Origin: Notamacropus eugenii
Taxonomy: Eukaryota; Chordata; Mammalia; Diprotodontia; Macropodidae
Assembly: GCF_028372415.1 (NCBI RefSeq)
Contig: NC_092875.1
Coordinates: forward strand, 31,886,817-31,950,816
DNA length: 64,000 nucleotides
Direction of reading: 5' to 3'
The position numbers and the translations under genes were made by a program. The notes beneath the pieces are model-generated. The model ran no database searches. It worked only from the letters and a program-made list of their open reading frames with translations, and was not told the DNA's origin. The first letter of the stretch is position 1. Every line of letters begins with the position of its first letter. Of this stretch, positions 35,931 through 47,131 are shown piece after piece.

Positions 35931-36639
35931 CAATCTTGTATTTGCTAAGGAATGAAGTAAAAGGGAACAAAAAAGGAAGTATAAAGCAGATGTCCCAAGG
36001 TGAGCTCTTGTAGTACCTAGAATAAAGTATCCTTTGGCCTTTCTGAGAAAGTTTCAGTGATGAACATCTAATAGCTCACTGTCATAGGACCACAACAAAT
36101 CTTCTTTGAGCATGTTTTAGAACCAAGAATCAGAAGTCATGTTGTGTGATGAAGAAGGAAATGAATCTGCCAAATTCACTTCCAAGTAGAAGTTAACACC
36201 CCCCGCCCAGGTGCCCAAATTGTATCCAAGCATCTATTATAGCTGAGGCAAGACATTGCCTATCTCTCTCTAGCCTCCTAGCCTCCACAGAAATTGGCTT
36301 GGTTTGCAGACGGGGGGTGGGGTTCGGGAGGAGGGTGGTGCTTAAGGCACTCTCTGGCTACCCAAACCCTGTATCAATTGTCTTGCCTGTGCCTGCTTTG
36401 TAAAGTTTCCTAGTCTCCCAGAGCAGCCATTGAAACACACTCCAGGCACCCCTTTGCTACTCAGAGTACATAACGGTTTGTTTGGGCCATACACTCCTTC
36501 CTAGTTTCTAACTAATCGATGCCATTTGATGTTCTGGGACAACTCCACCACCAGGATATACTTCTATGGATAATGATAACCCAGTTGAACTCTTTCCTCA
36601 ATGATTAAAATACTTCTACCTTATCATTTCTCACCATTC
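35931..36639. other. No gene recognised
   Basis: A G-rich patch at 36308-36342 is the only compositional outlier. The right end grades into the non-LTR remnant listed next. Confidence 0.45.
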
Positions 36640-36816
36640 CAGTGATTCTGAACCATTGGCCACCATTGTTCAAACCATGTTCTTTGCCCATCCAGGACCA
36701 TACCCTTATCCTCATCCCCTTTAACCCAACCATTTCCACTTCCCACTCTAAAGTTTCCTACTCCTTCCATTGTGCTCTTTAGAATGCCTGTTCCTCTTGA
36801 TGACGCAGGTTTGTTT
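36640..36816 (+). mobile_element. Non-LTR retrotransposon remnant (CR1/L2-like endonuclease), left part
   Basis: The sequence CACCATTCCAGTGATTCTG, GTTCTTTGCCCATCCAGGA and CCATTGTGCTCTTTAGAATG matches, as I recall, the upstream part of a marsupial element whose endonuclease is at 39919-40068. HAL1 element 2 splits it. Confidence 0.45.
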
Positions 36817-39606
36817 TTTCAAATATTTATTTATTTATTGTAAGTTTTCAACATTCATTTCCACAAAATTTTGAGTTCCAAATTTTCTCCCCATCTCTCC
36901 CCTCCCCCACCCCAAACGCCTTGCATTCTGATTGCCCTTCCATCAATGTGCCCTCCCTACTAACACCCCTCCCTTCCCTTTTCCCCAGCTTCTCTCTTGT
37001 CCTGTAGGGCAAGATAAATTTCTATACCCCATTACCTATATTTCTTATTTCCCAGTTGTATACAAAAACAATTCTCAACATTTCTTCCTCAAACTTTGAG
37101 TTCCAACTTCTCTTCCTCCCTCCCTCCCCACCCATGCCCAATGAGAAGGCAATCAATTCAATATAGGTTATATATGTGCAGTTTTGCAAATGACTTCCAT
37201 AATAATCATGTTGTGTAAGACTAACTACATTTCTCTCCATCCTATCCTGCCCCCCATTTCTTCTGTTCTCTCTTTTGACCTTTGTCCCTCCCCAAAAGTG
37301 TTTACTTCTAATTACTGCCTCCTCCCATTTGCCCTCCCTTCCACCATCCCCCCCCACCCTACGTCTCCCCTTCTCCCCTACTTTTCTGTAGTATGAGATA
37401 GATTTTCATACCAAATTGAGTGTGCATGTTATTTCTTCCTTGAGCCAAATGTGACGAGAGTAAGTTTTACTTTTTCCCTCTCACTTCCCCCCTCTTCCCC
37501 TCCATTGGAAAAGCTTTTTCTTGCCTCTTCCATGAGAGGTGATTTGCTCCATTCCATTTCTCCCTTTCTCCTCCCAATATATTCCTCTCTCACCCCTTAA
37601 TTTTATTTTTTTAGATATAATCCCTTCCTATTCAACTCACCCTGTGCTCTCTCTCCCTCCCTCCCCCCACATATGTGTGTGTGTGTGTCTGTGTGTATAA
37701 TCCCTCCAACTACCCAGATACTGAGAAAACTTTTAAGAGTTACAAATATTATCTTTCCATGTAGGAATGTAAACAGTTCAACTTTAGTAAGTGCCTTGTG
37801 ATTTCTCTTTCTTGTTGACCTTTTCATGTTTCCCTTGATTCTTGTATTTGAAAGTCAAATTTTCTTTTCAGCTCAGGTCTTTTCATCAAGAATGCTTGAA
37901 AAGTCCTCTATTTCATTGAAAGACCATTTTCCCCTTGAATTATTTTACTCAGTTTTGCTGGGTAGGTGATTCTTGGTTTTAATCCTAGTACCTTTGACAT
38001 CTAGAATATCATATTCCAAACCCTTTGATCCCTCAATGTAGAAGCTCCTATATCTTGTGTTATCCTGATTGTATTTCCACAATACTCAAATTGTTTCTTT
38101 CTAGCTGGCTGTAATATTTTCTCCTTGACCTGGGAACTCTGGAATTTGGCTACAATATTGCTAGGAGTTTCTCTTTTTGGGTCTCTTTCAGGTGGTGATT
38201 GGTGGATTCCTTGAATACTTATTTTGCCCTCTGGTTCTAGAATATCAGGGCAGTTTTCCTTAATAATTTTATGAAAGATAATGTCTAGGCTCTTTTTCTG
38301 ATCATGGCTTTCAGGTAGTCCTATAATTTTTAAATTGTCTCTCCTGGATCTATTTTTCAGGTCACGTGTTTTACAATGAGATATTTCACATTACCTTGCA
38401 TTTTTCATTCTTTTGGTTTTGTTTTGTAATTTCTTGGTTTCTCATGAAGTCATTAACTTCCATTCTAATTTCCATAAAGTCATCTGTTCCATTATAATTT
38501 TTAAAGAACCATTTTTTTCAGTGAGCTTTTGAACCTCCTTTTCCATTTGGCTAATTCTGCTTTTTAAAGCATTCTCCTCATTGGCTTTTTGGACCTCTTT
38601 TGCCAATTGAGTTAGCCTAGTTTTAAAAGTGTTATTTTCTTCAGCAATTTAGCAAGCTGTTGACTCACTTTTCATGATTTTCTTGCATCTCTCTCATTTC
38701 TCTTCCACATTTTTCCTCCACCTCTCTTACTTGATTTTCAAAGTCCTTTCTGAGCTCTTCCATGGCCTGAGACAATTGCATATTTATTTTGGAAGTTTTG
38801 AATGCAGAAGCCTCGACTTTTATGTCTTCCCCTGATGGTAAATATTGTTCTTCCTCATCCAAAAGGATGGGAGAGAACACCTGTTCACCAAGAAGTAACC
38901 TTCTATAGTCTTATTTGTTCCACTTTTGGGGGCATTTTCCCAACCAGTTACTTGACTTCTGGGTCCTTTCTCAAGAGTAGGGTATACTCTGGGGACCTGT
39001 AAGTTCTCAGTTCCTCCAAGGTGGCACAATCAAGGGAGAGGAGTTTACTCCCTGGCCTGGCTCAGGGCTGAGATGCAGATCAGCTGCTCAGTTCTCCCAG
39101 GGACTTTAAGCTGAGTGCTCCAACAATGGAACAATGGCTGCTGGCTGCTGCCTGCCGAGGCCACTACCAGCCACCACCAATGCAGCTACTGCCCCTGCCA
39201 CTGCCACCACTGCTGCAGCCTGGGGTCAAGGTTACAGGAGGACTTCACTCCCTTGTCATGGAGGTGAGAAAGCCCTCTCACTGACCTTTGAAGCTGCCCT
39301 TAGCACCTGTGGGATGAGGAATATGGGAACCTCTGCTGCTGGGGATTTTGCCCCCAAGGCCTGCTCTGGTCCTCCTCCCAGCACCAGGTGGTCAATGCTG
39401 GACTGGTCTCTTCTCTGTGTCTTGTGTGACAGACTTTTCCTGTCTACTTTCCTGGTCACCCTAGGCTGGAAATTGCCTCCACTCTGTCGCTCTGTGGCCT
39501 CTGCTGCTCCAGAATCTGTGGAGAGTCTTTCTTCACAGGTATTTTATGGGCTGTAGGGTAAGAGCTAGAATATGTGCATCTTTCTACTGCACCATCATGG
39601 CTTCCC
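36817..39606 (-). mobile_element. HAL1 (half-L1) element 2
   Basis: It parallels HAL1 element 1 over its full length. The minus-strand 5' end at about 39606 reads CCATGATGGTGCAGTAGAAA; ORF1 starts near 38940. Coiled-coil remains (SQAMEELRKDFENQVREVEE) lie at about 38780-38670, and the RNA-binding domain region lies around 38400-38050. The C-rich plus-strand 3' UTR ends in an A-rich tail at 36817. ORF1 is broken by frameshifts. No exact target duplication is visible; short GTTTGTTTTTT and GGTTTTTTATT stretches at the ends could be a decayed one. There is no ORF2. Confidence 0.85.
37665..37698. repeat. (TG)n microsatellite inside HAL1 element 2
   Basis: ATATGTGTGTGTGTGTGTCTG lies in the ORF1/3' UTR junction region; HAL1 element 3 has a similar run at the equivalent place. 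Confidence 0.85.
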
Positions 39607-39631
39607 CACCACCACCACCACCACCACAGGG
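39604..39631. repeat. (CCA)n trinucleotide repeat at the 5' end of HAL1 element 2
   Basis: About eight CCA units lie exactly at the junction between the HAL1 5' end and the flanking element. They may reflect extra bases added at first-strand completion followed by slippage. Confidence 0.9.
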
Positions 39632-40130
39632 TTTTTTATTTTTAGTCATTTCCAACATTGGTTTCATTTTGACTCATATCTCTGATTCGGTGGTCATAGA
39701 GAGGAGGCACAATACTCTTTGCTCCCCATTTCCACTTCCAATTTTTTCCCTCTGCTGCCGTCATTCATAACTTCTCTTCCTCTGAAGTTCATACAATCAA
39801 TATTTAATCATCTAATCAAGATTCTAGTGACCATTGACTACTCACCTCCAGAATATTCTTCCTTCTTCAATAAATTCAGTACCTGGCACAGTCTTTCTCT
39901 TTTTTAACTCATGCTTTCATTCTAGGGGACTTCACCATGTATGTTGATAGGCCCTCAAACACTCTAACCTCCCAGTTTCTCAATTTACTAATTTTCTGTC
40001 ACCTACTCCTCCATTACACCTCACCTACATGCAAAAATGGACATAGCAACATGCCATTTCCATGTTGGTGAACTATGGAATTCCTTTACATCTTGTCATA
40101 CTGCCTCTTTCCTTACCAAGAAACCTTAAC
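39632..40130 (+). mobile_element. Non-LTR retrotransposon remnant (CR1/L2-like endonuclease), right part
   Basis: From 39919 fifty codons read ILGDFTMYVDRPSNTLTSQF and go on to a CKNGH stretch before a stop at about 40069. The GDFN-type motif (here GDFT) and following spacing resemble the apurinic endonuclease of CR1/L2-like elements. Upstream, 39720-39900 (CTCCCCATTTCCACTTCCAA, TCTGAAGTTCATACAATCAA) fits the same element. No open frame is intact. Confidence 0.55.
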
Positions 40131-40569
40131 TCCCCTTGTTTTGTCATAGGCATATGTTAAAGATGCCAATAAGATGCATTTCTTCTCGTGGTTATTTTAT
40201 GTTTCCCAGAATTATTTCAGAAGCCTAATATCTGCATGGGTCTAGGGAATAAAACTACTCCCTGGGTGTGATAGCACTATCATTGTGGGATCTGTCACTA
40301 CCCAAGAAGGAAGTGAATCATCAATGTTAAACAAATAGGGAGGGATGGAACCAGAGAGAATTACCAATAGGGGATACAGTCCTGTAAGTTTGTAGGGATT
40401 CAATATAAGAACAAGCATATGTAGTAAGGCGAATTTTTTCTGAGTAATGTGTGCTATGCTACAACCTTCACCATACATAAATGGAATTTGTGATTCCTCC
40501 CCTCCCCCAATATAGGTAATCCAGTTCTGCCCAGTCAATCTGAGGGCTGAGTTTTTAATTTCATACAGT

Positions 40570-40617
40570 ATTCACAGATCTCTGTGAATCTAGATCACAG
40601 ATCACAGATCTAGATCT
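40570..40617. repeat. Dyad cluster rich in CACAGATC/AGATCT
   Basis: ATTCACAGA at 40570-40578 pairs with TCTGTGAAT at 40581-40589 over a 2-base loop. The following bases repeat CTAGATCACAGATC and the palindrome AGATCTAGATCT. This may be slippage; a binding site is possible but unsupported. Confidence 0.7.
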
Positions 40618-40744
40618 CTGTATTCTCCTGGCAACATTATTTATGATTCAGTAGGATGGATTCATAACTGCAGGCTAGGATAATCTGAGCTCTTCTGGAT
40701 TGCTATATCATACCATTATTTCCATCTTGAGCTTGAGTTAAAGA

Positions 40745-40840
40745 AAAAATTAAGTACTTACTAAGTGTCAAGTGCCTAGGGGTAAATACAAAAGTTAAAA
40801 AGTCCCTGATTTCAAGGAACTCACATTCTAATAGAAGAAA
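40745..40840 (+). mobile_element. WSINE-type SINE fragment
   Basis: Contains AAGTACTTACTAAGTGTCA, an A-rich joint and AAGGAACTCACATTCTAATA, the same order as at 4318 and 18528. Confidence 0.7.
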
Positions 40841-42084
40841 TACTCATAGGGGAGTAGTGGGGAGGGTTGCCTTATTCTAGGAAGTTACAAGGATGGTGAG
40901 TATAGCCATAGGGGAATTTGATATTTCCCTTTCCTTTCTAGTACTGATCCTAAAGGAAAAACTAGAGAACAGGAGAATGGCAAGAAGATGACCATAAAAG
41001 AACAGTGTGTACAAAGTCAGGAAGTGTGGGATATCTATCCAACACCATATCTTCTCCCTCATCAAAACAGCTCAGCCCCACAGCTAGAGTTCCAAAGCTG
41101 AGTTGTTTATATCCTCTAGGACATTAGTGTCTGGAGGTCCAGAGAGTCCAGCTGCAGGGTGTATGACAAAAAGATGAATAAGTTTTAATATTTTCAAAAA
41201 GGCTTCAAACATAGAAGAGAGATCCTAATATAACTTTGCTATGAAAATCCTTCCCAACCCTCCCATCCCAGGGTCAAATGCAGAAATAACCATAGCTTAA
41301 ATCTCCCAAAATATTCCTGTCAGTTTCAAATTCTAACATTCTCCTTTCTTCATCCTGGCTCCTTTCCTTTCCTGACCTCTCTTTCTACAGTATTGAAAGA
41401 AAGTGCCCAAGTTCCAAGCCTTTGGACAGCTCATCTTCCCAGTGGTAATCATCTTCAACTTTTATATCATTCTGAGTGATGGTAAAGAGTATAGTTACAG
41501 AGAACATCCTTGATTACATAACTACAGGGAACATCACAAAGAAGTTGCTGAAGCTGGACCTGATCATCTTTCAGGATCACTATTTGGTGATCTGGATGGA
41601 TACTCTTGATTTTATCCTCTGGCTCACAAGGAGCTTCTTGGACAAATGTGATTTGGAAAAATACAAGTTCTAAAGAAAAATGGTGCTTGTTATTTTTACA
41701 GCCTAACACTCCCAAAAAATTTCTTCTTCTCCTTACCATCAAATCCCCCAGGTCTTATCATGGGGATCAAGCATAGAGCTGGGAGAGAGTTTTCTTCGTT
41801 GTGCCTCAAATGAGGATTTGTCATGCCTCAAAAAAAGCTTTGAAGCATGGTCTCAAAGAGGAGTTACCTGGGTCACAGGACTCCAAGAAATTACTTCAGA
41901 CTGTTGTATAGCCAACAGAATTAAACTGTAGATAGGTAATCAAGTTTTTGATTTGATGTGGTTTGGTTTGAAGTTTAAAGTCTTTTTGGGTAGTTTTTGG
42001 AGATGGTATGATGACTCCTGTATTGTGTATGGGTACCACACCTCAATCTAGGGAATAATCTTGATCAGGGTTAGGATCATGGGA

Positions 42085-42225
42085 AGCCAACTTTGAGTAG
42101 GAGAGGTCTAGGTAGCACAGTGGATAGAGTACAGGCCTTGAAATCAGAAATGAGTTTGAATACTGTCTCAGCCCTCTATTAACTATGTGACCAAGGCAAG
42201 TCATGGAACAAATTTCAGGATTAAT
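42085..42225 (+). mobile_element. tRNA-derived SINE fragment
   Basis: Begins with a B-box-bearing head (AGCACAGTGGATAGAGTACA, GAGTTTGAATACTG) and continues to TATGTGACCAAGGCAAGTCA. This is the sense orientation of the SINE head seen antisense at 9965 and 13083. Confidence 0.8.
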
Positions 42226-42619
42226 CAGATGACATTTAGTGAGATATATTTCCAAATTATCTTACATAGGAAATCATTCATCATATTACACTTCTTCAAT
42301 ACAACTGAATACTTTTAGGTGGAACTTACTTCCTCAACATGAACTTATCTATAATATTAACTATCTATAATATTAACTGATAATACCCTTCCCAAGTTTT
42401 AGAGGGTGCCCCTGAGAATAAACTCAATATCTACTTAACTTCCATAGCCCTTCAAGCTGCAGAACAGTTAATTTGGGTTTTACAGGCTCCCATCCCATCC
42501 TGTCCCGTCCTGTCCCCTCTCCTAAAACCTTAAACCTACTGCACTCTGAAACTGGGAGGCCAATTGGTCCCTGCCTAAGGGTTCCTCTGGACCCTCCTAG
42601 CTTTAGAGTGGTTATCAAT

Positions 42620-42975
42620 AGTAACTATTCCTGTTTCCCACCCAGCCTGATGTCTTTCTTTTTCTTTGCCTCATTAAAGGGGCCATGCCCTGGCTACTTC
42701 TTAAACAGACCTATTCAATGAATGGGCATTGCCTCACCCTAAGTGACTACCTACAAAGACCTTGACATAAAGGGCCCAAGATCTTCCAGTGCATCCTGGG
42801 TCATCTCCAGTCATCCTGATGAATATCTGGTCACTGGATTCAGATGGCTCTGGAGAAGCAGTGAGGCTGGTGACCTGCACAACCCTCGCTCACTCAAAAC
42901 AAAGACAAGTGCAAGTCATGTCATCATTTCTCTGATGGCATGGTCTTCTTCCACAAGAAAGGACGAGCACAACAG
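42620..42975 (+). mobile_element. SINE with an RTE-like tail
   Basis: Landmarks are ATTAAAGGGGCCATGCCCTG, CTATTCAATGAATGGGCATT, GATGAATATCTGGTCACTGG, AAGTCATGTCATCATTTCTC and the end AAGGACGAGCACAACAGG. The final bases resemble the RTE 3' terminus (GAAGGACAACAACC), as expected for a SINE mobilised by RTE machinery. Confidence 0.65.
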
Positions 42976-42984
42976 GAGGTAGGT

Positions 42985-43118
42985 TAAGAGTTCTCAGCTG
43001 CTCCTGGTGGGGGTGGAGGGAAAAGTGTAAGCTGAGATTAAAGCAGCCTCTACCAATCTGGGAAAAAGAAACCATTCCATTCAGGATTTCTCTGGTTAAG
43101 TTTCTCCTTTGTAAGCCA
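42985..43118 (-). repeat. Repeat B, middle copy (LTR-like)
   Basis: It matches 59680-59800 closely, sharing AAGCAGCCTCTACCAATCTG, GAAACCATTCCATTCA and TTTCTCTGGTTAAGTTTCT. The left end also matches 57160-57205. Orientation is the same as in the copies flanking the PRPF3 pseudogene. Confidence 0.75.
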
Positions 43119-43119
43119 G

Positions 43120-43385
43120 GGATCCTCAGGTTTTGAAACCATTTCTTTACATGAATCTCAACAATTGTCAGGCTTCTAGATATTTGTTCCATTTGTGGAG
43201 AGTTCACATATGAATTCCAGTTGATAGGGCATGTAGTTCCTGAAGCTGTGCTGACCTTGTAGGCTGTCCTCTTTCTGATCTTATTGTTCTTGTAGAAATT
43301 TCCATTCAAGAATTTGTACTTGAGCTTGGATTTCAGGGATGAATCCCTGCTTCTAGAAACTGATGAGTTTCCCACAAGTCTGTTG
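43120..43385 (-). pseudogene. Possible homeobox gene remnant
   Basis: On the minus strand the codons give KIRKRTAY, then after a one-base shift SAQLQELHALSTG, then back in frame NSPQMEQISRSL and VKKWFQNLR. The order and spacing resemble a homeodomain: the arm, helix 1, helix 2, and recognition helix with W-F-Q-N. Two compensating shifts leave a single 161-codon open frame that then runs into repeat B and is not a real protein. The parent gene is not clear and the homeodomain match could be chance in its middle part. Confidence 0.3.
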
Positions 43386-43404
43386 TCATTGCCAGATTTT
43401 TTTT

Positions 43405-43565
43405 TAACCTTCTTAATTTCCCTTCTGATTTAGCTTTCATTTTACCTGTTTATGTTTCTCTTGTGTCTCATATATGAATGGAAAATTGTCTACTCAGCTC
43501 TGGTCTTTCCATCAGAAATACTTGAAAGTCCTCTATTTCATTATATATCCATTTTTTTCCCTAGA
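43405..43565 (-). mobile_element. HAL1/L1 ORF1-region fragment
   Basis: The plus strand reads CAGCTCTGGTCTTTCCATCA, CTTGAAAGTCCTCTATTTCA and ATCCATTTTTTTCCC. These match the ORF1 C-terminal/3' UTR region of the three HAL1s (for example 37870-37935). Confidence 0.75.
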
Positions 43566-44620
43566 AGGGCTATACTCCATAGAGAGCAAGCCTGTGGCAA
43601 CTGGAATGTTCTTAGTGTCTACAGCCATAAGTATCTTCTCCTCTGAGTATTCAGAGACTAAAAGTGTTTCCACAGACAACAAGCCCATAGTAACCAGAAT
43701 ATTCTCACAGTGTCTCCTGGCACAAATATATTTACTTGACTTGTGTTGACTTTCTTTCCTCCACTTTCCTGGAGGTGAGAGGTGTTACATATTGCCTGCC
43801 TTTTTCAAATACATCCTTCAGTTTGCATCCCTCAGCAGCAGAGAGTCCTTCAATCTTCCCTTGCTCAGATATGTCTCACCCCACAAACAATGTGAGTAGA
43901 GAATTCCTATGGCTGAGATTGAGGCTACCTCCCAAATCAACTGCCTCCAAGGCTTGTTGTTTCAGTGGAAATAGCCTGGAGTGGTTTGCCCTTCCCTTAG
44001 GTCAAACTTCCATCTTGCAGTCTTTCTTAAGGTCTTGTCCAGCTGTCCCAGGATGAACATTGCTCTGCCTTAACTCTTTTTGTTTTGTTTTTGTCACTAC
44101 ATTCACCCTGAGATGCTATTTTGCCTTATTTGTGGAGGAAATCTGGAGAGTTTGGCATTTTCTGACCCACTTTTCCAGAATCTTTCTTTCCAGAATCTTT
44201 CTCTATATATTGTACTATTTTTTCCTCCACCTTCTTGGAGGTGAGAGGTGCACAAAAGTGTTATACATTACACATGTTTTCCAAATGCATCCTTGAGTTT
44301 TGCTGACATTTTTCCCCTCCTGACACACAGCACATGCATATAGGCAGGATATTAATGGTCCCAGGATACCCACCCACATCCCTCTGGGCATTTAAAGAAG
44401 GCTATGTAGGAGGATAAATTCCAGAAAAGGCTGGGAGATATAAAAGCAGGAAGGGGCAAAGAGGAGTACAGGGGCAAGAAAAAGAGTGGAAAGGGCAGGA
44501 ACAGCAGGAGGCTCAGGTGTAGGAATTATAGGAGCAAAAAAAGGTGGGGAGGTGTTGCTAAATTTTGATATGCCAATCACTGAGTTGACATTGGGATGGT
44601 AATGAAATAGGTCAACTGAA
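43566..44620. other. Unassigned DNA with two internal short duplications
   Basis: An about 37-base unit starting at 43583 (AGCAAGCCTGTGGCAACTGG) recurs at 43679. An about 80-base unit starting at 43754 (CCTGGAGGTGAGAGGTG) recurs at 44230. No coding content was recognised. Confidence 0.5.
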
Positions 44621-44639
44621 CATGGTTGGCGTGAATAAA

Positions 44640-45312
44640 AATCACAGGCTTGGTCATTTCAATTATTTGGTTGCTTTGTTGTCTGACTCTTTTTTCTATT
44701 TTTCCATGGTCCCTTATTAAATATAATTTTCATCACATTGTGGTCTTTAAAGGATGTGTTTTATAATTCTGTTTTGAGCCATAAAAAATTTTGTGCCCTA
44801 ATATATGGTCAAACTTCATAAAGGTATCATGAACCACTGATAAACAGGTGTATTCCTTGCTATTTCCATTCAATTCTCTTCAGTTATGTATCATATCTAT
44901 CTAATCCAAAATTCTATTCACTTCTTTAATTTCTTATTTATTTATTTTCAGTTAGATTTGTCTAATTCTGACAGGGAAAGATTATAATCCTCCACTATTA
45001 TAGTACTACTCTCTATTTTCACCTGTAATTCAGATAACTTTTCTTTTAAAAATTTAGATGCTATACTATTTCGTACCTTTTATCATAATGTAGTTTCCCT
45101 GGTTATCTCTTAATTAAATTATTTTAGCTTTGATTTTTCTGACATTATGATTGGTACTCTTTTTTTTTTACATAAGCTGGGGCATAATACCTTGTATTGC
45201 AGTTCTTTATTTTAACTCTGTGTGTACCTCTCATTTTTAAATGTTTCTGTAGGCTCATACTGTTGGACTCTGATTTTTAATCCTTTCTGCTATCCTTTCC
45301 CATTTATTTTAG
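44640..45312 (-). mobile_element. L1 ORF2 endonuclease region (old L1, 3'-most surviving part)
   Basis: The plus strand is the antisense of the L1 endonuclease: GATTATAATCCTCCACTATT, TTTTATCATAATGTAGTTTC, TGACATTATGATTGGTACTC and a CTTTATTTTAACTCTGTGTGT block occur in the usual order. It connects across an insertion to 48945, where the antisense N-terminus of ORF2 resumes. 14 bases, ATCCTTTCCCATTT, are duplicated at 45292-45305 and 48945-48958. Confidence 0.75.
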
Positions 45313-45339
45313 TTTTATTTTTCATTTTTAACACAGTTT

Positions 45340-46305
45340 ATAACAGATAAAACAATTCAAGCTTTTGGTCAGGTGATAATTCTTTTTAAAGCATTTACAA
45401 TATGGACCACAAAAGAATTTTTTTTAAACATTGACCAACTGAAACACAAATAATATTTATGTTGCTAACTTCACAAGCTCTTGACCTAATTGTCTCCACA
45501 GTATTACTAAGAATTAAAGGACCCTAACTTATTGTTGTTGGTCTAAAGTCCTATGCCTAATAACTTAATTTTAGACTTAACCTCGAATGTTCCCCTACCA
45601 ATAATCTATAGTTTAATAGATCTGGTGTTAAGCTTACAAACCTTTTGACTATAGGAAATTGCCACCAAGAGTAGGGACATTGCAGGGATACAATATCTCC
45701 CCAACTTCATGTCATTTCCAGGCAGGAGTAGATTGTCAACTTGCATTCAGTCAGGTTTAACATCTGCCAGGTGTCAGTGGGGAAATTGAGTCAGGAGAAT
45801 CGTTCAGCCCAGGCTGAACAGCTGCTCTCCTCACATTCCCATGAGATCATCTTTTGCAATTCATACCAGCATCTCATCAGCTTACTGGCATCATGGATTG
45901 GAGGCTCAGATCACCTTGCTTGCTATCCATACCTGGAGTTAGACTCAGAAGAACAGATACTTAATAGTCCCATAGCATCTAAAAATGGCAAGTTCCAATA
46001 ACCAAGTTTCAAATATGATTATAATTTCATTTTGGCTAAGGAACAACTTTTGAAGCAAGTCTTAAGTGGCTTACATGCCTTTCTATACCTGTTCTAGTTC
46101 CTGAATAAATAGGAATCATAAAATCAAATTTAGCATTAAAACTTTAACTTTTCCATCAATGCCAAATTTTACCCAAGGTTACCTTCTCTAGGAAATTTTG
46201 ACTGAAATCCTTTCCCCCAAACTAAAGATGTCATGATTTATTCTCAGTAATTAATTCAGTCAGTTGTTTTAATACTAATTGCTTTTACCTCACTTTGTAA
46301 CATGT
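45340..46305. mobile_element. Unidentified insertion of about 965 bp in HAL1 element 3
   Basis: The HAL1 3' UTR is collinear with elements 1 and 2 on both sides of this block, so it must have been inserted. TAACA stands at both junctions (about 45335-45339 and 46301-46305) and may be a 5-bp target duplication. I see no reverse transcriptase, transposase or terminal inverted repeats. The frame at 45741-46001 (86 codons) is not recognised. An LTR or non-autonomous DNA element are both possible. Confidence 0.5.
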
Positions 46306-47099
46306 CCAATTTTTCTCCCCATCACTCCCCTCCCCCTGCTTCCTAATACTTTGCATTCTGATTGCTCCTTCCCTCAATGTACCCTCCCTTCTATGACACC
46401 CCACCCTTCCCTTATCCCCATCTTCTCTCTTTTCTTGTAGGGGCAAGACAAATTTCTATACCCCATTCCCTGTATTTCTTATTTCCCAATTATATGCAAT
46501 AAAAATTCTCAATATTTGTTGCTAATATTTGGAATTCCAACTTCTCTCCCTCCCCCTCCCTCCCCAGCCCCACTGAGAAGGCAAGCAATTAAATATAAAC
46601 TAAATATGTGTTGTTTTGCAAAAGAATTCCATAATAATCATGTTGTGTAATACTAATTACATTGTCTTCTGTCCTACTCTATCCCCTCTTATTTTTCCCC
46701 CACAATTGACCTTGTCCCTTCTCAAAACTGTTTATTTCTAGTGACTCCCTTCTCCTATTTGCCCTCCCTTCTAACATTCCCCTCACCCCACTTATTGCCT
46801 CCTCTCCTACTTTCCTATGGTATGATATAAATTTTTATATCAAATTTAATGAGCGTGTTATTCCTTCCTTCAGCTACATGTGGAGAGAGTAGCTTCATTT
46901 TTCCCCTCTCCCCTTCTCCCTTTTCTCCTCTGTTGAACAAGATTTTTCTTATCTCTTTTATGAGTTACAACCTGCCCTGTTCCATTTCTCCCTTTCTCTT
47001 CCCAGTGTTTTCCTCCATCACCTCTTAATTTTTATTTTATTTTATTTTTTTTGTGTGTGGATATCATCTCTTCTGATTCAACACACCCTGTACTCTCTA

Positions 47100-47131
47100 T
47101 CTATATATGTGTATGTGTGTGTGTATGTACA
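47100..47131. repeat. TG-rich microsatellite inside HAL1 element 3
   Basis: TATATATGTGTATGTGTGTG lies at the same HAL1 position as the run at 37665 in element 2. Confidence 0.8.

Larger units (their letters stand above)
40131..42084. other. No gene recognised; one SINE fragment and one dyad cluster
   Basis: The SINE fragment is at 40745-40840 and the palindromic cluster at 40570-40617. Other frames here are short and look random. Confidence 0.5.

Noticed and set aside
39134..39556. 140-codon Ala/Thr-rich frame as a protein
   Set aside because: It lies antisense in the HAL1 5' UTR with GCC/ACC-type repeats; not conserved in the other HAL1 copies.
42085..42225. tRNA gene
   Set aside because: The box-like sequences belong to a tRNA-derived SINE head with no cloverleaf or proper length.
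42890..43375. 161-codon continuous frame as an intact gene
   Set aside because: It crosses from a possible homeobox remnant through repeat B into a SINE, so it is a chance fusion.
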